Notes under the pieces: model-generated
Seen by the model: only the letters and a program-made list of their open reading frames with translations
Database searches by the model: none
Told to the model about the DNA's origin: nothing
Shown: positions 44,401 to 56,429 of the stretch, in pieces
How the letters are laid out: the number at the start of each line of letters is the position of its first letter
How positions within the stretch are numbered: the stretch's first letter is position 1
Translations under genes and position numbers: made by a program
NCBI GenBank assembly: GCA_964020085.1
Contig: OZ026607.1
Location: 2,039,803-2,103,802 of the forward strand
Direction: 5' to 3'
DNA from: Micromussa lordhowensis
Taxonomy: Eukaryota; Cnidaria; Anthozoa; Scleractinia; Lobophylliidae
DNA length: 64,000 nucleotides

Positions 44401-47400
44401 ATACACACGTGTAAAGAACCCCATAATATACCAAAAATGTTTTAGTTGATTATACAATGTCAAGCAGTGACAAAATCTAATTGCCAGGAGCTGTCCAAGA
44501 AAGGGCCATTTTGAATTTTGCGTGGCAAAATGGTTCCTTAGGAATCACGGGTCTGGACACTTTTGATCCAATCTCAAAATCTTGGAAGTCTTTATGATGA
44601 GTCGTAAAGTCTTGTTTTACTGTGTTTCACTTGTCTACAGGCCTAAAATTGTTAGTCTCAGACTTGGATTTTCTGTGTTGTAGAGAATCTCAGATTTTAC
44701 CATTCACCATCCCTACGGCAAGAGCAGCCAGAATTCACTCACTATGACTGCACCTACATGTACTGTATTGTATGTCTATAAGTCCCCATCTCTTTGCCTT
44801 GCCTCAGGGCCCTTCTGGATATTTTTCCTATTTGCAGTTTTTGTTTCCGTCTTAATCTGTATGTACGTGGACATGGGTCATAGGAGTACTTTTAGTGTAA
44901 AACACAGGGCTTGAAAAGAACTTGAATTCCAGCTTGCCCTTGGGACGAGTAGCTCGCAAATTTTGCTTGCCCTGGGCAAGTCTTAGTTTGCTCCTTAGTT
45001 GGCAGAGGACTTGCCTAATCCCTTGCCCATTGGGCAAGTGAGAATGAAAAGTTACTTGCATGGAAGGAGAATCAACTTGTACCGGACGACCGGATAACAC
45101 TTTTTCTGAGCTCCGAAAACATCTCAACAATCAATCTACTGCTAGCTAACATAGAAGAAGTTCAGGTCTGACCTGGTTGTGCCTCAGATTTCAATAGTGG
45201 TGGTAGATCTTCATTTCTACATGTATCAAGGTTTTCCACATCTACTTCAATTTGTCGAGTACGTGTGTCGACCTACCAAACAAACAATTTTTTACACACT
45301 ACTTTTATAATTTAAGCAATAAAATATCTTTCAGTTGATAGAATTGTAAGGAGGGGGAGGGGGGAGGGGAGGGGGTGAAAGCTCATGGTTTAAGTGCTGG
45401 ATACAGGAGTGGGAGCTTGCTATTTGAGCCTAACCATTTTTTCCTTGAGTTGTGCTTTGGAGCAAGTACATGTACCTCTCCCAAACCAGAGACCAATTTT
45501 TTTCTTTTGACTATGCAGTAATTACAGAAAAGACACTAATTATAAGTAGACACTCCTTAGTGAATATATATAATACAAACTATCAACTGCCTGACATACT
45601 ATACAGGAACGGGCAGTAAATGTTTTGACAAGACAGGAGGTACCTGACTGTAAAACTGTTTATATACAAACAAAAAGAAAAAAGGGAGGTGGAGGTACAT
45701 ATAAGGAAAGAAGGAAAGTAGTAAAAAGTGTTCTCATAATGAATTTCCCAGGGAGGAGCCTTCTCTTTCCCAGAGGCCTCATTCCTTTTGGTCAGCACCA
45801 AGAATAGCAACCTTTGAGCTGGTCCAGCACCATGGACTTCCTGTCAAATCTTTGAAATCTGATCGGCTGAGAATAAGACACAAATACTCTGTACATGCTA
45901 AAAAAATCAGGTCTGGCCAGAGGTTGTTGTTCTTGGTGCTGACCAAAAGGAGAATGGCCTCTTTGGACAAGAATGAGGGGGGAGAAGAAAGGAAGCGGTA
46001 TTGCTCATAACTTTATCGTCATCATCATCATTATCCTCATCATTATCATTCTTCGACTCACTCGTGGAGACTTGGGATGTTCTATAGACTCCACCCTGTA
46101 GCAGTTAATACTCACCAAATCAATCATATTTCCAACCAGCTGTAACTTTTCGTCTCCATATTCCTGACTCTTCACCAGCCGTCTTTGTATTTGAATCAAG
46201 CATTTTCTCCTGGCAGTTGGTTCTTTCTCTTTCAAATAATTGTTGATGAGTCGTTCTATTTCTTTTAACCTCTCTGTAACAATGAACCATAACACATACA
46301 TGAACAAACCATATTAGAAATCTATAAATTAATTTTATTCCCTGCCTGTTGCCTTTATTCCCTTACAGAAGGTCAGTCAGTCAAAATAAACGAATGAAAG
46401 AAAAGAACAAATGAAAGGAAAAAAGAAAGAAGAATGAAGGAAGGAAGGAAAGGAATGTAAGAAGGAAGAAGGGTGGGTGAGAGAGAGGGAGAAAAAAAAA
46501 GCGAAAGAGAGAAAGAAAGATTTCCCTGGTACTAAAACATCATCATGATACAACTTCATGCCACAAGGTGTTTTAAGATGTCTCAGCAAGGCTGTGGTCT
46601 AAGAAAAGGAGCCCAAAGGTTTTTAATCATGAAATCCTGGGTGCCCAGCGCTTAAAGCTCATATGAAAAAAGTATGTTTTCCCAATCCCTAAAGGCAAAA
46701 GTTAGCCACTTGTGACACGCTTCTAGAGCACAGCCCAGTGTCATGTAACTTTCATATTATACATGTACCTTGATAATGAAGATCCAGCTCTCTCATCTGA
46801 GAAATGTTCCTTTGCATATCATCAGGAAGAGATTCTACGCCTAGTTAACACAAACAAAATCTGTCATGTTACTGGAAATAATAATGATATTAAAACGAAT
46901 TAAAACATTCTTTGGCTGAAAAATTATGTTAAAATAAGCTTTCAGCTGTCAACCTACAGCCTTTGACAAATGATCAAAAATCCCAAACCTCTGCTAAGAC
47001 AGTATATATTCTTTTAAATTCGTCTCTTTTTTATTATCCAAATTCCCGTTTGTTGTCACCATTTTAATTACACACTTTTTATTCAAACTTTTCGCTGTAC
47101 ATGTAGGTATATATTCATTCATTCACGTCTTTTTGATCATTCAGTTTCCCTTCAGACTTCAAGTTACCGAGGTTCTACTGTAGAATATTCAGCATCTCTC
47201 CATTTATGGTTAGGATCAAGATGAGAGTGCAACTTGAGACATCTGTTTACTCAAGCTTTTGTTCCTCCTGTTTTTAACAATATTGAGTCCAAGATCCGAA
47301 AAGGTAACATAAGAACGTGCTAAGGCTCAAATTTGGGTGACAACTTTTCCCTATATATATGTATTTGAAACAGTGGGGAAAACAGGAAACGAATGGGTTG

Positions 47401-48940
47401 AAGCCGTTGATATTTGTTCAAATCCAACCTGTGTCCAACATTTTCATCACCTGATGGTCATGTGCAAATGGGTTTCGGTGTTATTTACTACAATACCATT
47501 TTGTTTTCAAATTTGGGAACAAGACAACTTTTCAGGCTTCAAAAATATTAAGAATTGTTGTCCTCAGTCCCAAAATAGATGTTCATCTATAATCAGAAAT
47601 ATGTGAAAATTAATATACCCTTCATCAATATGGTGCCAAAAAGTGAATGACCGTTAAAGTTTTACATGAAGTTAGGGAGAATCCATATTTGATGATGTGT
47701 ATACATGTAAGACTATAAAATATTAAAAAGCAAGTACCAAACGTTGTTTGGTGCATATAGAAATGTGATCAAATAAATCATACATGTACATTGTGTTAAG
47801 GGTGGGATGTAAACTGATGCTCTCAGCAAGCAGACCTTATCACTTCAACATTTAAGTGCCAAAATTTCAAACAGGATTTTAAATCCCGGATTAAAGCTTT
47901 TTGAGAAAACAGACCAAAAAAATATTGGACACATTAAGTGCCATAAGGAGAAAACAGATCAAGAAAATATTGGACACATTATGTGTCATAAGGAGAAAAC
48001 AGACCAAGAAAATACTGGACACATTATGTGCCATAAGGCACACTTGAGAGAGAAAACTTTGTTCAAGTTTTAGGATTTGGAGGCACACTTAAGGATATTA
48101 TGGTAAACATAAGCTTGATAATGTGATAAGACAGCAAGGGTGTGGGACACAAAGTCACGTTTACTAAACGGCACGCTGCACAACAATCGGAATACACGTT
48201 CTCTTTTACGTCACGTTTTGTAACAAAACACCTAGTGCGTGATCGTGACCATAAATAACTACAAGTAAGACAGGTTTGGCAACAGATGTACACAATATTT
48301 TCTCAGTTTAATTCACTTCTCCTCGTGTAGATTCTAATCAGGCACTTGTATATGGATCAACATTCGCAGAGGCGTTCAACTTAAGTTTATGACAGCAAAG
48401 CCTGCTGTACCTTGCAGTGCAATTTTATCTTGAGCACACTCAACGCACATTCAATTTCAGATTTTAAAAACGTAGGAGATGACATTTCAAGAAGCTATGT
48501 TCCATAAGGATTCAAGGCATATAAACCGGATACAAATAAATTTACATCGAGCTTAAGCTTATAAAAATTTTAATTTATTTAGATCAATGACTGGAGAAAT
48601 GTTGACGCTGGTAAAAGCCTGTTTCACGGAAGTTAAATTTCCCCGTTTCAATATACGCATCTTTAACAGGTACGATTAATTTGAAAAGTGCAGTGTTTCC
48701 TGTGCGGATAAATATGATTATTTATCCACTCGATAGATAAGTCCATAAGATTTCCTAATAAAACATTTCATACTCACAGTCCAAATAGTTCTCCACGTAA
48801 GTCGCTGCGGCTGAGATCGAGGACTCGCTCGACTGCAAAAGAAAGGAACACAAAGTTCAGTTTAAACTGCTCAATACGTACTTCTACACATTCACACATA
48901 CATTCATACACATCTGTTCCTGAGAGACACTTACCGTCAT
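41409..48940 (-). CDS. ING2-like: ING1/ING2-type inhibitor of growth protein (PHD-finger chromatin reader), 11 coding exons
   Basis: Minus-strand exons: 48940-48935, 48832-48778, 46840-46769, 46273-46116, 45272-45173, 44209-44168, 43879-43756, 43182-43101, 42381-42342, 42130-42069, 41463-41409. All phases agree except for one extra base in exon 9. The predicted protein is about 264 aa, near the usual 280. Residues 10-115 are the ING coiled helices ([46 protein letters not shown]). Residues 130-195 are a basic Gly/Ser/Lys linker. [14 protein letters not shown] opens the PHD finger with zinc ligands C209, C211, C222, C227, H233, C236, C249, C252 ([23 protein letters not shown]). A short basic tail (ERKRER) follows. 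Family role: nuclear reader of H3K4me3 that recruits HDAC/Sin3 (ING1/2) complexes. The motif [10 protein letters not shown] fits ING1/2 rather than ING3-5. Confidence 0.93.
41797..41966 (-). mobile_element. tRNA-derived SINE with internal deletion, in last intron of the ING gene
   Basis: The same family as 30965. The middle part is missing: the sequence jumps from CAGGTTACCT to GCTCCGGAGTCGAG, losing box B. ATTATTATATA duplicates flank it (41786-41796 and 41967-41977). Confidence 0.9.
42342..42381 (-). pseudogene. ING2-like: ING exon 9 with a one-base insertion in the PHD finger
   Basis: The exon is 40 bases; 39 would keep frame. Minus strand reads GTTTCATTTGGAGAGATGATC, then an extra C, then GGATGTGACAACGAAGAG. 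Without the C it gives [13 protein letters not shown], exactly the family sequence; with it the frame runs to TGA two codons later. The extra base is at 42360/42361 in a two-base run. All other exons are intact, so a consensus error or a single allele is more likely than a dead gene. Confidence 0.85.
43907..44031. mobile_element. Short MITE, 27 bp from ING exon 7
   Basis: TTTTCAATTGAGTGT and ACACTCAATTGAAAA form the ends. It lies in intron 6, close upstream of the exon 7 acceptor (43880), and may contribute sequence to the branch-point region. Confidence 0.85.
45774..45962. mobile_element. MITE in intron 4 of the ING gene
   Basis: AGGCCTCATTCCTTTTGGTC then AGCACCAAGAA is mirrored by TTCTTGGTGCTGACCAAAAG at the right end. 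Confidence 0.85.
46378..46530. repeat. Purine-rich simple repeat (GAAA/GGAA)n
   Basis: Long run of GA-rich sequence in intron 3 of the ING gene; it explains the Ser/Phe-rich minus-strand ORF. Confidence 0.85.
46841..48777. other. Intron 2 of the ING gene
   Basis: No other exon was seen. It contains a three-unit, 45-bp tandem repeat (47903-48037). Confidence 0.6.
47903..48037. repeat. Tandem repeat, three units of exactly 45 bp
   Basis: GAGAAAACAGACCAAGAAAA then TATTGGACACATTATGTGCC per unit, starting at 47903, 47948 and 47993. The 65-aa minus-strand ORF is the read-through of this repeat. Confidence 0.92.
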
Positions 48941-49661
48941 TTTTACTTTCTACAAAACCCAGGAAAAGATTGAAAAAATAGATAAATTTCTCTCCAACAA
49001 CGATATCTTCGAGAGCGACGCGGTAAAAACAGTTCAGAGCTTTGCAGCCAGGCTTTTGAAATCTTACTTCCGGTGAAAGAGTTGCTGTTTTACAATTCGT
49101 CGATTTTCAAGAGCCGGAAGTAAAGATACAGGAAGTATTACACTTTGGACCGCCCTCGCGTACAAGCAAAACAATAACCTTTCAGGTGAAAAGTGACATA
49201 TCGAACAACGTTGTGGGTTTCTGTCACGTACCAGAATAGTGTAGAACGTTCCCAAACAGCGTCAGCATTTGTCGAGTAAAGTCGAATGCTCACAGTGACA
49301 TCACTCGTGTTAGACTGTTAGAGTGTCTTTGCCGCGAGGGTAAGCTAAACAAAGGATTTCCTCAGAAAGGAGGGTCATCTTTGACGGGAATAGTCGCCTG
49401 ATCTCCATGCTCGTTAGTGTTCAAGTTTTTACTGCTTCAGTAAATTCAGTTCCTGGTTCCTGTAGGCGCTTGATTGCTCAATATTTCTCCACGCTGTAAA
49501 TTAATACTTTGATTGTTTATCTCCGTTTCTTTCTCCTTTTTTCTGATGGATTATTGAAGAAACGGCAAAACTGTTCAACAGCTCACGACGTCGGGCAGGG
49601 ACTAATGCAGCTTAGAATTGGTCCCCACGACAAGGAAACAGCGAAAGTCGCGAAGAAGAAG
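48941..49661. promoter_or_regulatory. Probable bidirectional promoter between the ING gene and a plus-strand gene
   Basis: The two first coding exons face away from each other, 721 bases apart. Between them are ETS/GABP-like sites ACTTCCGG (49066-49073) and GCCGGAAG (49113-49120), plus a more GC-rich, CpG-containing stretch than the surroundings. ETS sites in such short divergent spacings are typical of housekeeping promoters. The start sites themselves are not visible. Confidence 0.65.
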
Positions 49662-49709
49662 ATGGCTGCAACCAGTTCACGACGCCGGAAAAAATCAAGA
49701 TTGAAGAGG
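49662..49709 (+). CDS. Probable first coding exon of a plus-strand gene (variant 1)
   Basis: ATG 49662 in AAGAAGATGGCTG gives MAATSSRRRKKSRLK and then AG followed by the donor GTAAGC, so it ends in phase 2. The open frame extends upstream of this ATG, but the basic N-terminus and promoter position favour 49662. No family can be named from 16 residues. It could splice to 56428 (same phase) or to an exon beyond the window. Confidence 0.5.
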
Positions 49710-49712
49710 TAA

Positions 49713-51715
49713 GCAATAATGATTCATTTACATTGGTTTTTTAACTGTAATGGTTGAAAATAGCAGCTTTGGAAGATAATTTTTTATTTTCATTTGTTTA
49801 AAATGATTTTTCCTGTTCCACAAGTAAGTTTGTTAAAGGAAAACAAAACAGTCAGTATGGTAGTTTACATACAGACTTAAGCATATATTACATAAAGTCA
49901 TTACAGCTTTTCGTAATTACTTCGATCGCGCTGTAAGTACCGCGAACTGTGCCTTGTAGTACGTGTCAACACACAAAAGGGAATCGATAGCTAAAGATAC
50001 AATAATTAGACTGAGTTTGAGGATATAAGCCTGAAACTGGACTGTGTATGTGAATTCAAGCTTGTCTTCGCATGCCTGTTGACACGCTTGCTCTCCAAGT
50101 CAAAGTTTAGCATTTTTAATTTTAAAAAGCTTGAGTGTATACTTTATATCTGACTACCAGCAGAGTTATACAATTTTTCTTTTTATTTGGCAAACGCCCT
50201 GGATTTGAAATCTGATGTAAGAATTTTAAATCGTCTTTCAAAACCTGCATTTGATATGTTAGGGGGTCATATTTGTATATTTGTTAGCAAATGTTTGGAG
50301 GAAAATCTTATTAGGGAAATTTCCCTTATCAGGAAATGTCTGAAGTTTTACACAGTGGGATAATAATGATGTTGTAAATTAATGGAATTATTTATAACAA
50401 GTTATGGCAACCTATAGTGCTCTTAACTAATCCTAAGAATTTGAGGAGCTAGTCCAGTCAGGTCGGGGTGGGGATAGGGGCAGATGTCATCAAGTTTGGG
50501 CATAGAGACTAAGGATGTGAAACCCTCTGTTTAGCACAAAGAAAACCTTACATTGTACAACACCTCTATTCCAGAAAATTAGACCAAAACATGTGATGGT
50601 AGTGAAGCAAAACTGACAACTGAACAATTATTTGTTTTGGCTTGAAAATTATGTGAAGTTGGCTGATGGCCTGCTAAAAATCTGCAAATGTCTTTGGTCT
50701 TGGATTGCTGAGTTCTGTATAAACCATGCTTTTGGACAACTATTGTGCAACCATGTTTAGGACAGGTTGAGACCCTGTTTGGGGCAGACTTACATAAAGT
50801 TATATACCCTGTTCAGGGCAACTAGACCACCCATTCCCTAGACGGTTCAGTGGTATTCCCCCATATTGGCCACATACGGGTGCTAGAGAGGGGTAGAGAG
50901 AGGCATTGTGAGTGAAAAGCGTCTCCCCTGAGAGCACAACACAATGGCCCAGGCTCAAACCCTGACCACTCAGTCAGAAGTCCAAGGGTGCTTTCAATTA
51001 CACCAAACCGACCAGTCAGAGACCAGTGGGAATACCCGCGGAAAGTGGGACAACATTTTCCCACCAAACCGGGCCAACCAAGAGGAATGGCTCTTATCAT
51101 TTTTTATTCCTTTTCTGAATTCCCTACATACCTGTAATTGGATACCTACATCATTTACACGTCAATTACGAGAGCTTTGATGGCTTCTTTCTCAATGTTC
51201 CTTACAGTTTTTACAATTTGTGGAAAACACTACTGTTTTTTCTCAAAAGAAGTTCTTCAAAAGATTTTTTTGATTTTAAAATGTTTTTTTTTATGATTAA
51301 TTATCTGACTAATTAGTCACTGGACCTGGTGTCTGGCAATTCAGAGAGAAATCATGCTCGTAATTTCAAATCGGCCTCGCACTGCACACTTGTCCAATTT
51401 TAAAATTACTTGCCTGATTACTCCCTGATTATATACTCCACTTGATCCAATTACTACCAACAGTGCAAGAAAACCTTTGTGCCAGTACACCATAATATTT
51501 ATAGAAACATATAGTGTTGCAAATTTCAGCTACAAAAATTGAATTCTGCAAAAATGAAAGTAGTCACAGCGGCATTGTTCTGTTACTATGGAAACCAAGT
51601 TTCCACTTGAGCAGGTACTGAGACCTCCGGTTTCAATTTGTAGCTTAACCACAGGTATAAAACTTACAACACAGAAAATAAATATTGTGTTTATTGATTT
51701 GACATCTTAAGCCCA
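49713..51715. other. Intron-like stretch, no exon recognised
   Basis: AT-rich; holds a diverged SINE at about 50860-51000. Confidence 0.45.
50855..51000 (-). mobile_element. Diverged SINE fragment
   Basis: GTAGAGAGAGGCATTGTGAG, GTCTCCCCTGAGAGCACAAC and GGCCCAGGCTCAAACCCTG follow the body and B-box region of the SINE at 53975 at low identity. Confidence 0.65.
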
Positions 51716-52020
51716 GTCCTCACTTGCGACGCAAGCATAAGCGGAAGCAGAAGCAGAAGAAAGTTATGCACTAGAGAACGGCCATGAGGGTTTTTCTTAT
51801 GTTTAAATGGTGATGTCGGTGTTATGTTCAGTAAGTTGAGTTTATGATTGGCATAAGCATGAAGTGCTCACTGATTGACTGAAAGTCTTTCGCTTATGAT
51901 TATGCTTATATGCTTATGCCAGCATGTCGCCACTGGACACATTAGCAACATAAACATAAGCATTAAGAAGAATGCAAGGTTTAATATTCTTATGCTTATG
52001 TGTGCATTGCTAGTGAGGAC
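51716..52020. mobile_element. MITE with GTCCTCACT ends
   Basis: GTCCTCACTTGCGACGCAAG then CATAAG is mirrored by CTTATGTGTGCATTGCTAGT then GAGGAC. The interior is rich in CTTATGCTTATG words. Confidence 0.82.
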
Positions 52021-52095
52021 CATGTTTTACTAAGTAATCAAATTTCTGATTGGATGTTGACCAAAACTTAGTGTGACTCAGTAAACCCTTTAAAG

Positions 52096-52302
52096 CTCTT
52101 GTTGTAAAATCCAACATGGCAATTAAGGCAAATCAGAAACACTAAGCTCTGATGGGACATTTCATGCACAAATCAGTTACGAGATTTTATAATAACCACT
52201 CTTGTTGTAAAATCCAACTTGGCAATTAAGGCAAATCAGAAACACTAAGCTCTAATGGGACATTTCATGCACAAATCAGTTACGAGATTTTATAATAACC
52301 AC
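52096..52302. repeat. Two-copy tandem repeat, 103-bp unit
   Basis: CTCTTGTTGTAAAATCCAAC through ATTTTATAATAACCA occurs twice with two substitutions, so the duplication is recent. Confidence 0.93.
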
Positions 52303-52661
52303 TTATCACTGTCGAATAGAGAAGCAGTGTTCATGCCTAATCTTCAAGGATTTTCCATAGCAGTAGGTGATCAAACAACATGACTTGAATTGTAAATTAC
52401 ACTTTTGATCCTCATGATATGAATGGAATCCTTGACTGCTTCAAACCACCAGGGAAATGTTGAATGACTTCTGACAATTTCTGCATAAATTTGAATCCTG
52501 TAGGAGCAGTGATGCCTTGTCTTAACCCATCCTGCCGTGTTGTTTTTGTCTAGGGATGTCTTTGCTTTTCCTCACATGTTGTCGTGTCTGCATTTTAGAC
52601 TTTTTTTTTGCAAATAAATCTGGTAGGAGAGTTGAGCGAAGTTGTGTTAGGAGGACAGGGC

Positions 52662-53678
52662 TTAAAGTGCCACTATGATCAAATTTTTACCCCTTGATTT
52701 TTTTGGTTAATCACATAGAATTCTACGAAAGATTAAAAACGCCGTTTTACCGTTTACAAATATCTGCATTGGTTCAGGAGATATTTAAGTTTGAAAAATG
52801 AGTAAAATATGCAAATGAGATCACTGATGACGTCATACACTCAACCAAATATTACATGAAGTATATCAATAGCGCTATCTCGGTCAATTTGCAGCAGAAA
52901 CCATTGAAACTTGGTAGCCAAATAGTTCTAAATGCAACACATCCACAGCTATAACAATTTCCGTTCCCATGGCAACCCACTCTTTTCCAGTCCCTCTAGC
53001 CTGATATCTATATTTTAGTGATTTTAAGCTTGGAAAACATTACACAAGGCTATGAACTCAACCTAATGTGTTTATATGCTTGCTGGATTATGCAGATGAG
53101 GCACCATTGGCAAATATCAATATAGAACCCTAAAAGTGGTCAGAAAAGTCTTTGATATTGTGGAGGTCTGGAACCTAGTATGTTGCCATGGTAACAAAAT
53201 TGTTTAGCTCATATTGCGGAGCACCACTAGTAGAATCTTACTGTAGAAATTCAAACATTTATCATACAAATTCAGTGCTTTCAATAGGACCTGGCACCTG
53301 CCGGAGCTCCGGCGGGTATTCTGTTGAAAGCCGGCGGGTATATTTAACTTTTAAAAATTCTCCAGAGAGAAATTCTCGTGGGCTTCTCATATTACTCCGG
53401 CGGGTGCTGTTCCAAGGTAGCCACCTACTTCAAATCTTATTGAAAGCACTGCAAATTGACTGAGATATCCTTGTTTATCATATTTGATCAAAATGCAGTT
53501 GAGTGTATGACGTCATCACTTGGCTAATTTGCATATTTTAAAAACTTGAATATCTCTGGAATGAAAACAGATATTTCAAAACAGTAAACAGCATTTTTAC
53601 TCTTATATAGACTACTTGTTTATGTCTTAAAATGGCTCGGATTTGAAGGATGCGATTTTCGTCATAGTGGCACTTTAA
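52662..53678. mobile_element. Large non-autonomous element, 1.0 kb, with AAAGTGCCACTATGA ends
   Basis: TTAAAGTGCCACTATGA at the left mirrors TCATAGTGGCACTTTAA at the right. The next few hundred bases on each side are also loosely complementary (GATGACGTCATACACTCAAC versus GAGTGTATGACGTCATCACT). It has no transposase. A smaller MITE sits inside at 53274. Confidence 0.85.
53274..53450. mobile_element. MITE nested inside the 52662 element
   Basis: AGTGCTTTCAATAGGAC and TTATTGAAAGCACT are the ends, with three CCGGCGGGT motifs between them. The 91-aa ORF across it is not a gene. Confidence 0.8.
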
Positions 53679-53974
53679 AAGAACCCCATCAGAAGTATAT
53701 AAGATTTTGTTTTGTCTGGAGTATTAAATTAAATTTGATTTAATTCCATGACTTCTCTGGTATGTGGCCAATAATTAACTATGTGCAGGGGTAGGGGAGG
53801 GGTAGACCCTGCCTCTTACATCTTTTTTTTGCTCCCACGTTAACCTACATCTGGATTCCTTGGCTTTAAAATTGAATTATCACATCAGTGAAAAGTTCCC
53901 TATCCATTCATCTCCAACCACCCTTGGCCTTTATATGCCCATTTCCAAGGTTTCTGAACTGTTGCCAGCCTGAA

Positions 53975-54270
53975 GGTAAAGTCTGCATACAAGCCTAGTG
54001 GCTCATCAGGCCGAAGCTTATCCCGGGTTTCAGTAGCATGAAGTGACTAGGAGTATTTCTACTCCCCCTGGATGGGATGCTAGTCCATCGCAGGGTTACC
54101 CCCAGCATCAAATTCGCTGGTACCCATTCATACACCTGGGTGGAGAGAGGCATTGTGAGAGTAAAGTGTCTTGCCCAAGAACACAATACAGTGTCCCCGG
54201 CCTGGGCTCGAACCCGGAGCACTCGCTCCGGAGTCAAGCGCACTAACCATGAGGCCACCGCGCCCCCACA
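53975..54270 (-). mobile_element. tRNA-derived SINE, full length, minus strand
   Basis: The same family as 30965 and 41797, with box B complement GGGCTCGAACCCGG and box A region CTAACCATGAGGCC. GTTGCCAGCCTGAA / GTTGCCAACCTGAA flank it as a target duplication with one mismatch. The ORFs at 54043, 54077 and 53995 are its translation. Confidence 0.92.
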
Positions 54271-55420
54271 GTTGCCAACCTGAACCCCCTGAATTATTGG
54301 TATTAGCTTGAAAAGGACTAGCATCCCTTCCTAGAATAGACTATGGGTAGTTCCTCTTCCACTTAGTCTGTCGTGCGTGACGGGAAAGAAAACTGCAAGG
54401 AAAAAAATGGCCGCGCAAAATCCTCCACACAGCCATTTTTTCTTGTGGTTTATTTATGGCCTTGCTCGGCAGACTAAGCAAAAGAGGGATTACTTGTAGT
54501 CTTCCATACAGGGGGGGGGGGGGTGGTGGTGGAGGGGGGGAGGGTGAAGTGGTAGCCATATCACCATCCCAAATCAGGATAAGCTTGATAATTCAAACAT
54601 TTCAACCCATGCCATTTGTGTACAAAATACAATTTGACCTGTAAGTTCATTACATCAAGCAGTACAGGGAATCTTCCAGTGCTAGAGGATGAAAGTAGTC
54701 ATGGATAATTTTCTACATTGGCACACTAAGGCCTTATAGATATACCTGACTTTTACGCTGTAGTTGTACATTCATGAGGTATGCAACTCTGAATAAGGGT
54801 CATGCCCAACAATGTCATTTGCCGCCTTTTGAGCCATTCCGCCACTGATAAGTGTTTCACAATTGTGCCGACCCCCTTTGCTGTTTACCTTATTTGAACT
54901 TTCTCTTTCCCGTTTGGTAACACGATTTATTGCGGTTCTAACTATATTTTCGAAAAAGGAATTAATTTGTTTTCTGTCAGCTCTTTTCCCAGTTTTTTTC
55001 TTTGATTTTCATTGATTTTTTGAGCTGTTGTAATTTGGTCACTATTGCTACAGCTTTGTGCAAAAAATTGGATCTGGGGTTGATGAAGGAAGTGGCATGG
55101 CTGTCGAATCTACGGGATCTCTTGATTTTATTAACCTTAGATAACGGGAGCACGCGAAAACGTGTTTGCCTACACGAATTCGCCGGTTTTGTTCATCAAT
55201 TCGTCAGGGGCACATAAATTCCGCAATTCGGAAAAAAAAACTTGGCTAAGTTGACAGGATTATAAGGTTTTTCGAAAACAAAAAAAACGGGGGAATTTTT
55301 TTTTCAATCGCTGGTTTTCAAGCTTTTCGTATTATAAAAGCTTATCAAGGAATCAAGCGACCGAGAAGGGATCCAGGAGGCTATAGCTTTTTGTTCGCCG
55401 TAGAAGCTTATCAGACACCA
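54271..55420. other. Intron or intergenic stretch
   Basis: A poly-G/GGT stretch is at 54510-54546. The 71-aa ORF at 55002 has no domain. Confidence 0.4.
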
Positions 55421-55427
55421 CTTAAAA

Positions 55428-55447
55428 TGCCGCCGCTCAAGGGCAGG
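55428..55447 (+). CDS. Candidate alternative first exon (variant 2)
   Basis: AAAATGCCGCCG context; reads MPPLKG and AG before donor GTAAAC, ending in phase 2 as variants 1 and 3 do. It lies in a CpG-richer stretch (55330-55450). Support is only context, donor and phase. Confidence 0.35.
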
Positions 55448-56245
55448 TAAACTAAACATGGAGATTTTATAATTAGGTTTCGAACTTTGATATCTCTTGT
55501 TGCATGTGGGTAATTTTCTTAGGACTTACGGCCACTACAATTGCAAATTCCGGGGGGCGTTGCCTATTGAAAGATTAACACTCATTCTGGTTTACGCCAT
55601 AAAGTAAATATTTGCTTGCTGCTTAGTTTTGTACCTTTTCATCGGCGAGGCTTTGACGGAAGTTCTCGTACTCAGTTTCAGCTTGTCTGTTTCTTTCCGC
55701 TTTGGAAAACCATCGTTAATTTTAGTGTGTCGCATCGAAACGGGGCTTTCATAGTACTCTATCTGTTACGCGTCGCGACACTTTCGCGTTTTTGAAAATG
55801 TTCCTGATTACAGTCCATTGTCTTGCCGATCCCGGCGGAAGCATATACTGAGCTTATCTTTTGTTCCTTCAATAAGGCAAAATCACATATAGATGGGCAT
55901 GTGTTTCTGTTAAAATACGCGCGTACCAAAACGTCGCTATTATACAAATCAAAAACTGAAATCAGTTTTTAACAAGTCCTACCCCCGGTGAGGTCATCAC
56001 GTGATTTTGACGGCACCTTCCGGCCAATCAGGTGATGTTTCAGAGGAAAAATGCGGCATAATATTTCCTTCGTCAGACGATAAACAAGCGCCATCTTGTT
56101 TTTTTGTTCACGGGAAGGGTCTCTTGGAATATTGTCGTTTTCTTTGGAGATGATTTCCCTTTTTGAGCCGTACGAAGTCCGTTGAGGTCACAGTAGTTTC
56201 TGATTTACGATCTTGGGCTGCTTTGTGGGAGAGTTTAAGGAGCAA

Positions 56246-56268
56246 TGCCGTCGCATAAGCCGACGAGG
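56246..56268 (+). CDS. Candidate alternative first exon (variant 3)
   Basis: ATG in GGAGCAATGCCG; reads MPSHKPT and AG before donor GTAGGT, phase 2. It joins in frame to the exon at 56430. Confidence 0.45.
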
Positions 56269-56429
56269 TAGGTTCTTTTGCAGCGAAGTTTCGCTCGAGA
56301 GGGTACGGGTAAATATTACATGGCAATCACATCGGTGATTTGATGGAACTTCGTGTTTTGCCAAAGCCTGCCTCATACTGTAGAACGTAAAAGTAGTGAA
56401 AAGGTACTGATGTTTCTTGTTGGTTTTCA

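Noticed and set aside
44892..45130. 92-aa minus-strand ORF
   Set aside because: No domain; it overlaps a repeat with CTTGCCC/GGGCAAG words.
46005..46115. Read-through of ING exon 4 to the 100-aa ORF end
   Set aside because: The part after IDL does not resemble ING. A GTGAGT donor at 46115 and a phase-matched exon at 45272 continue the protein.
53995..54324. 109-aa minus-strand ORF and overlapping plus ORFs
   Set aside because: They lie on the SINE at 53975-54270.
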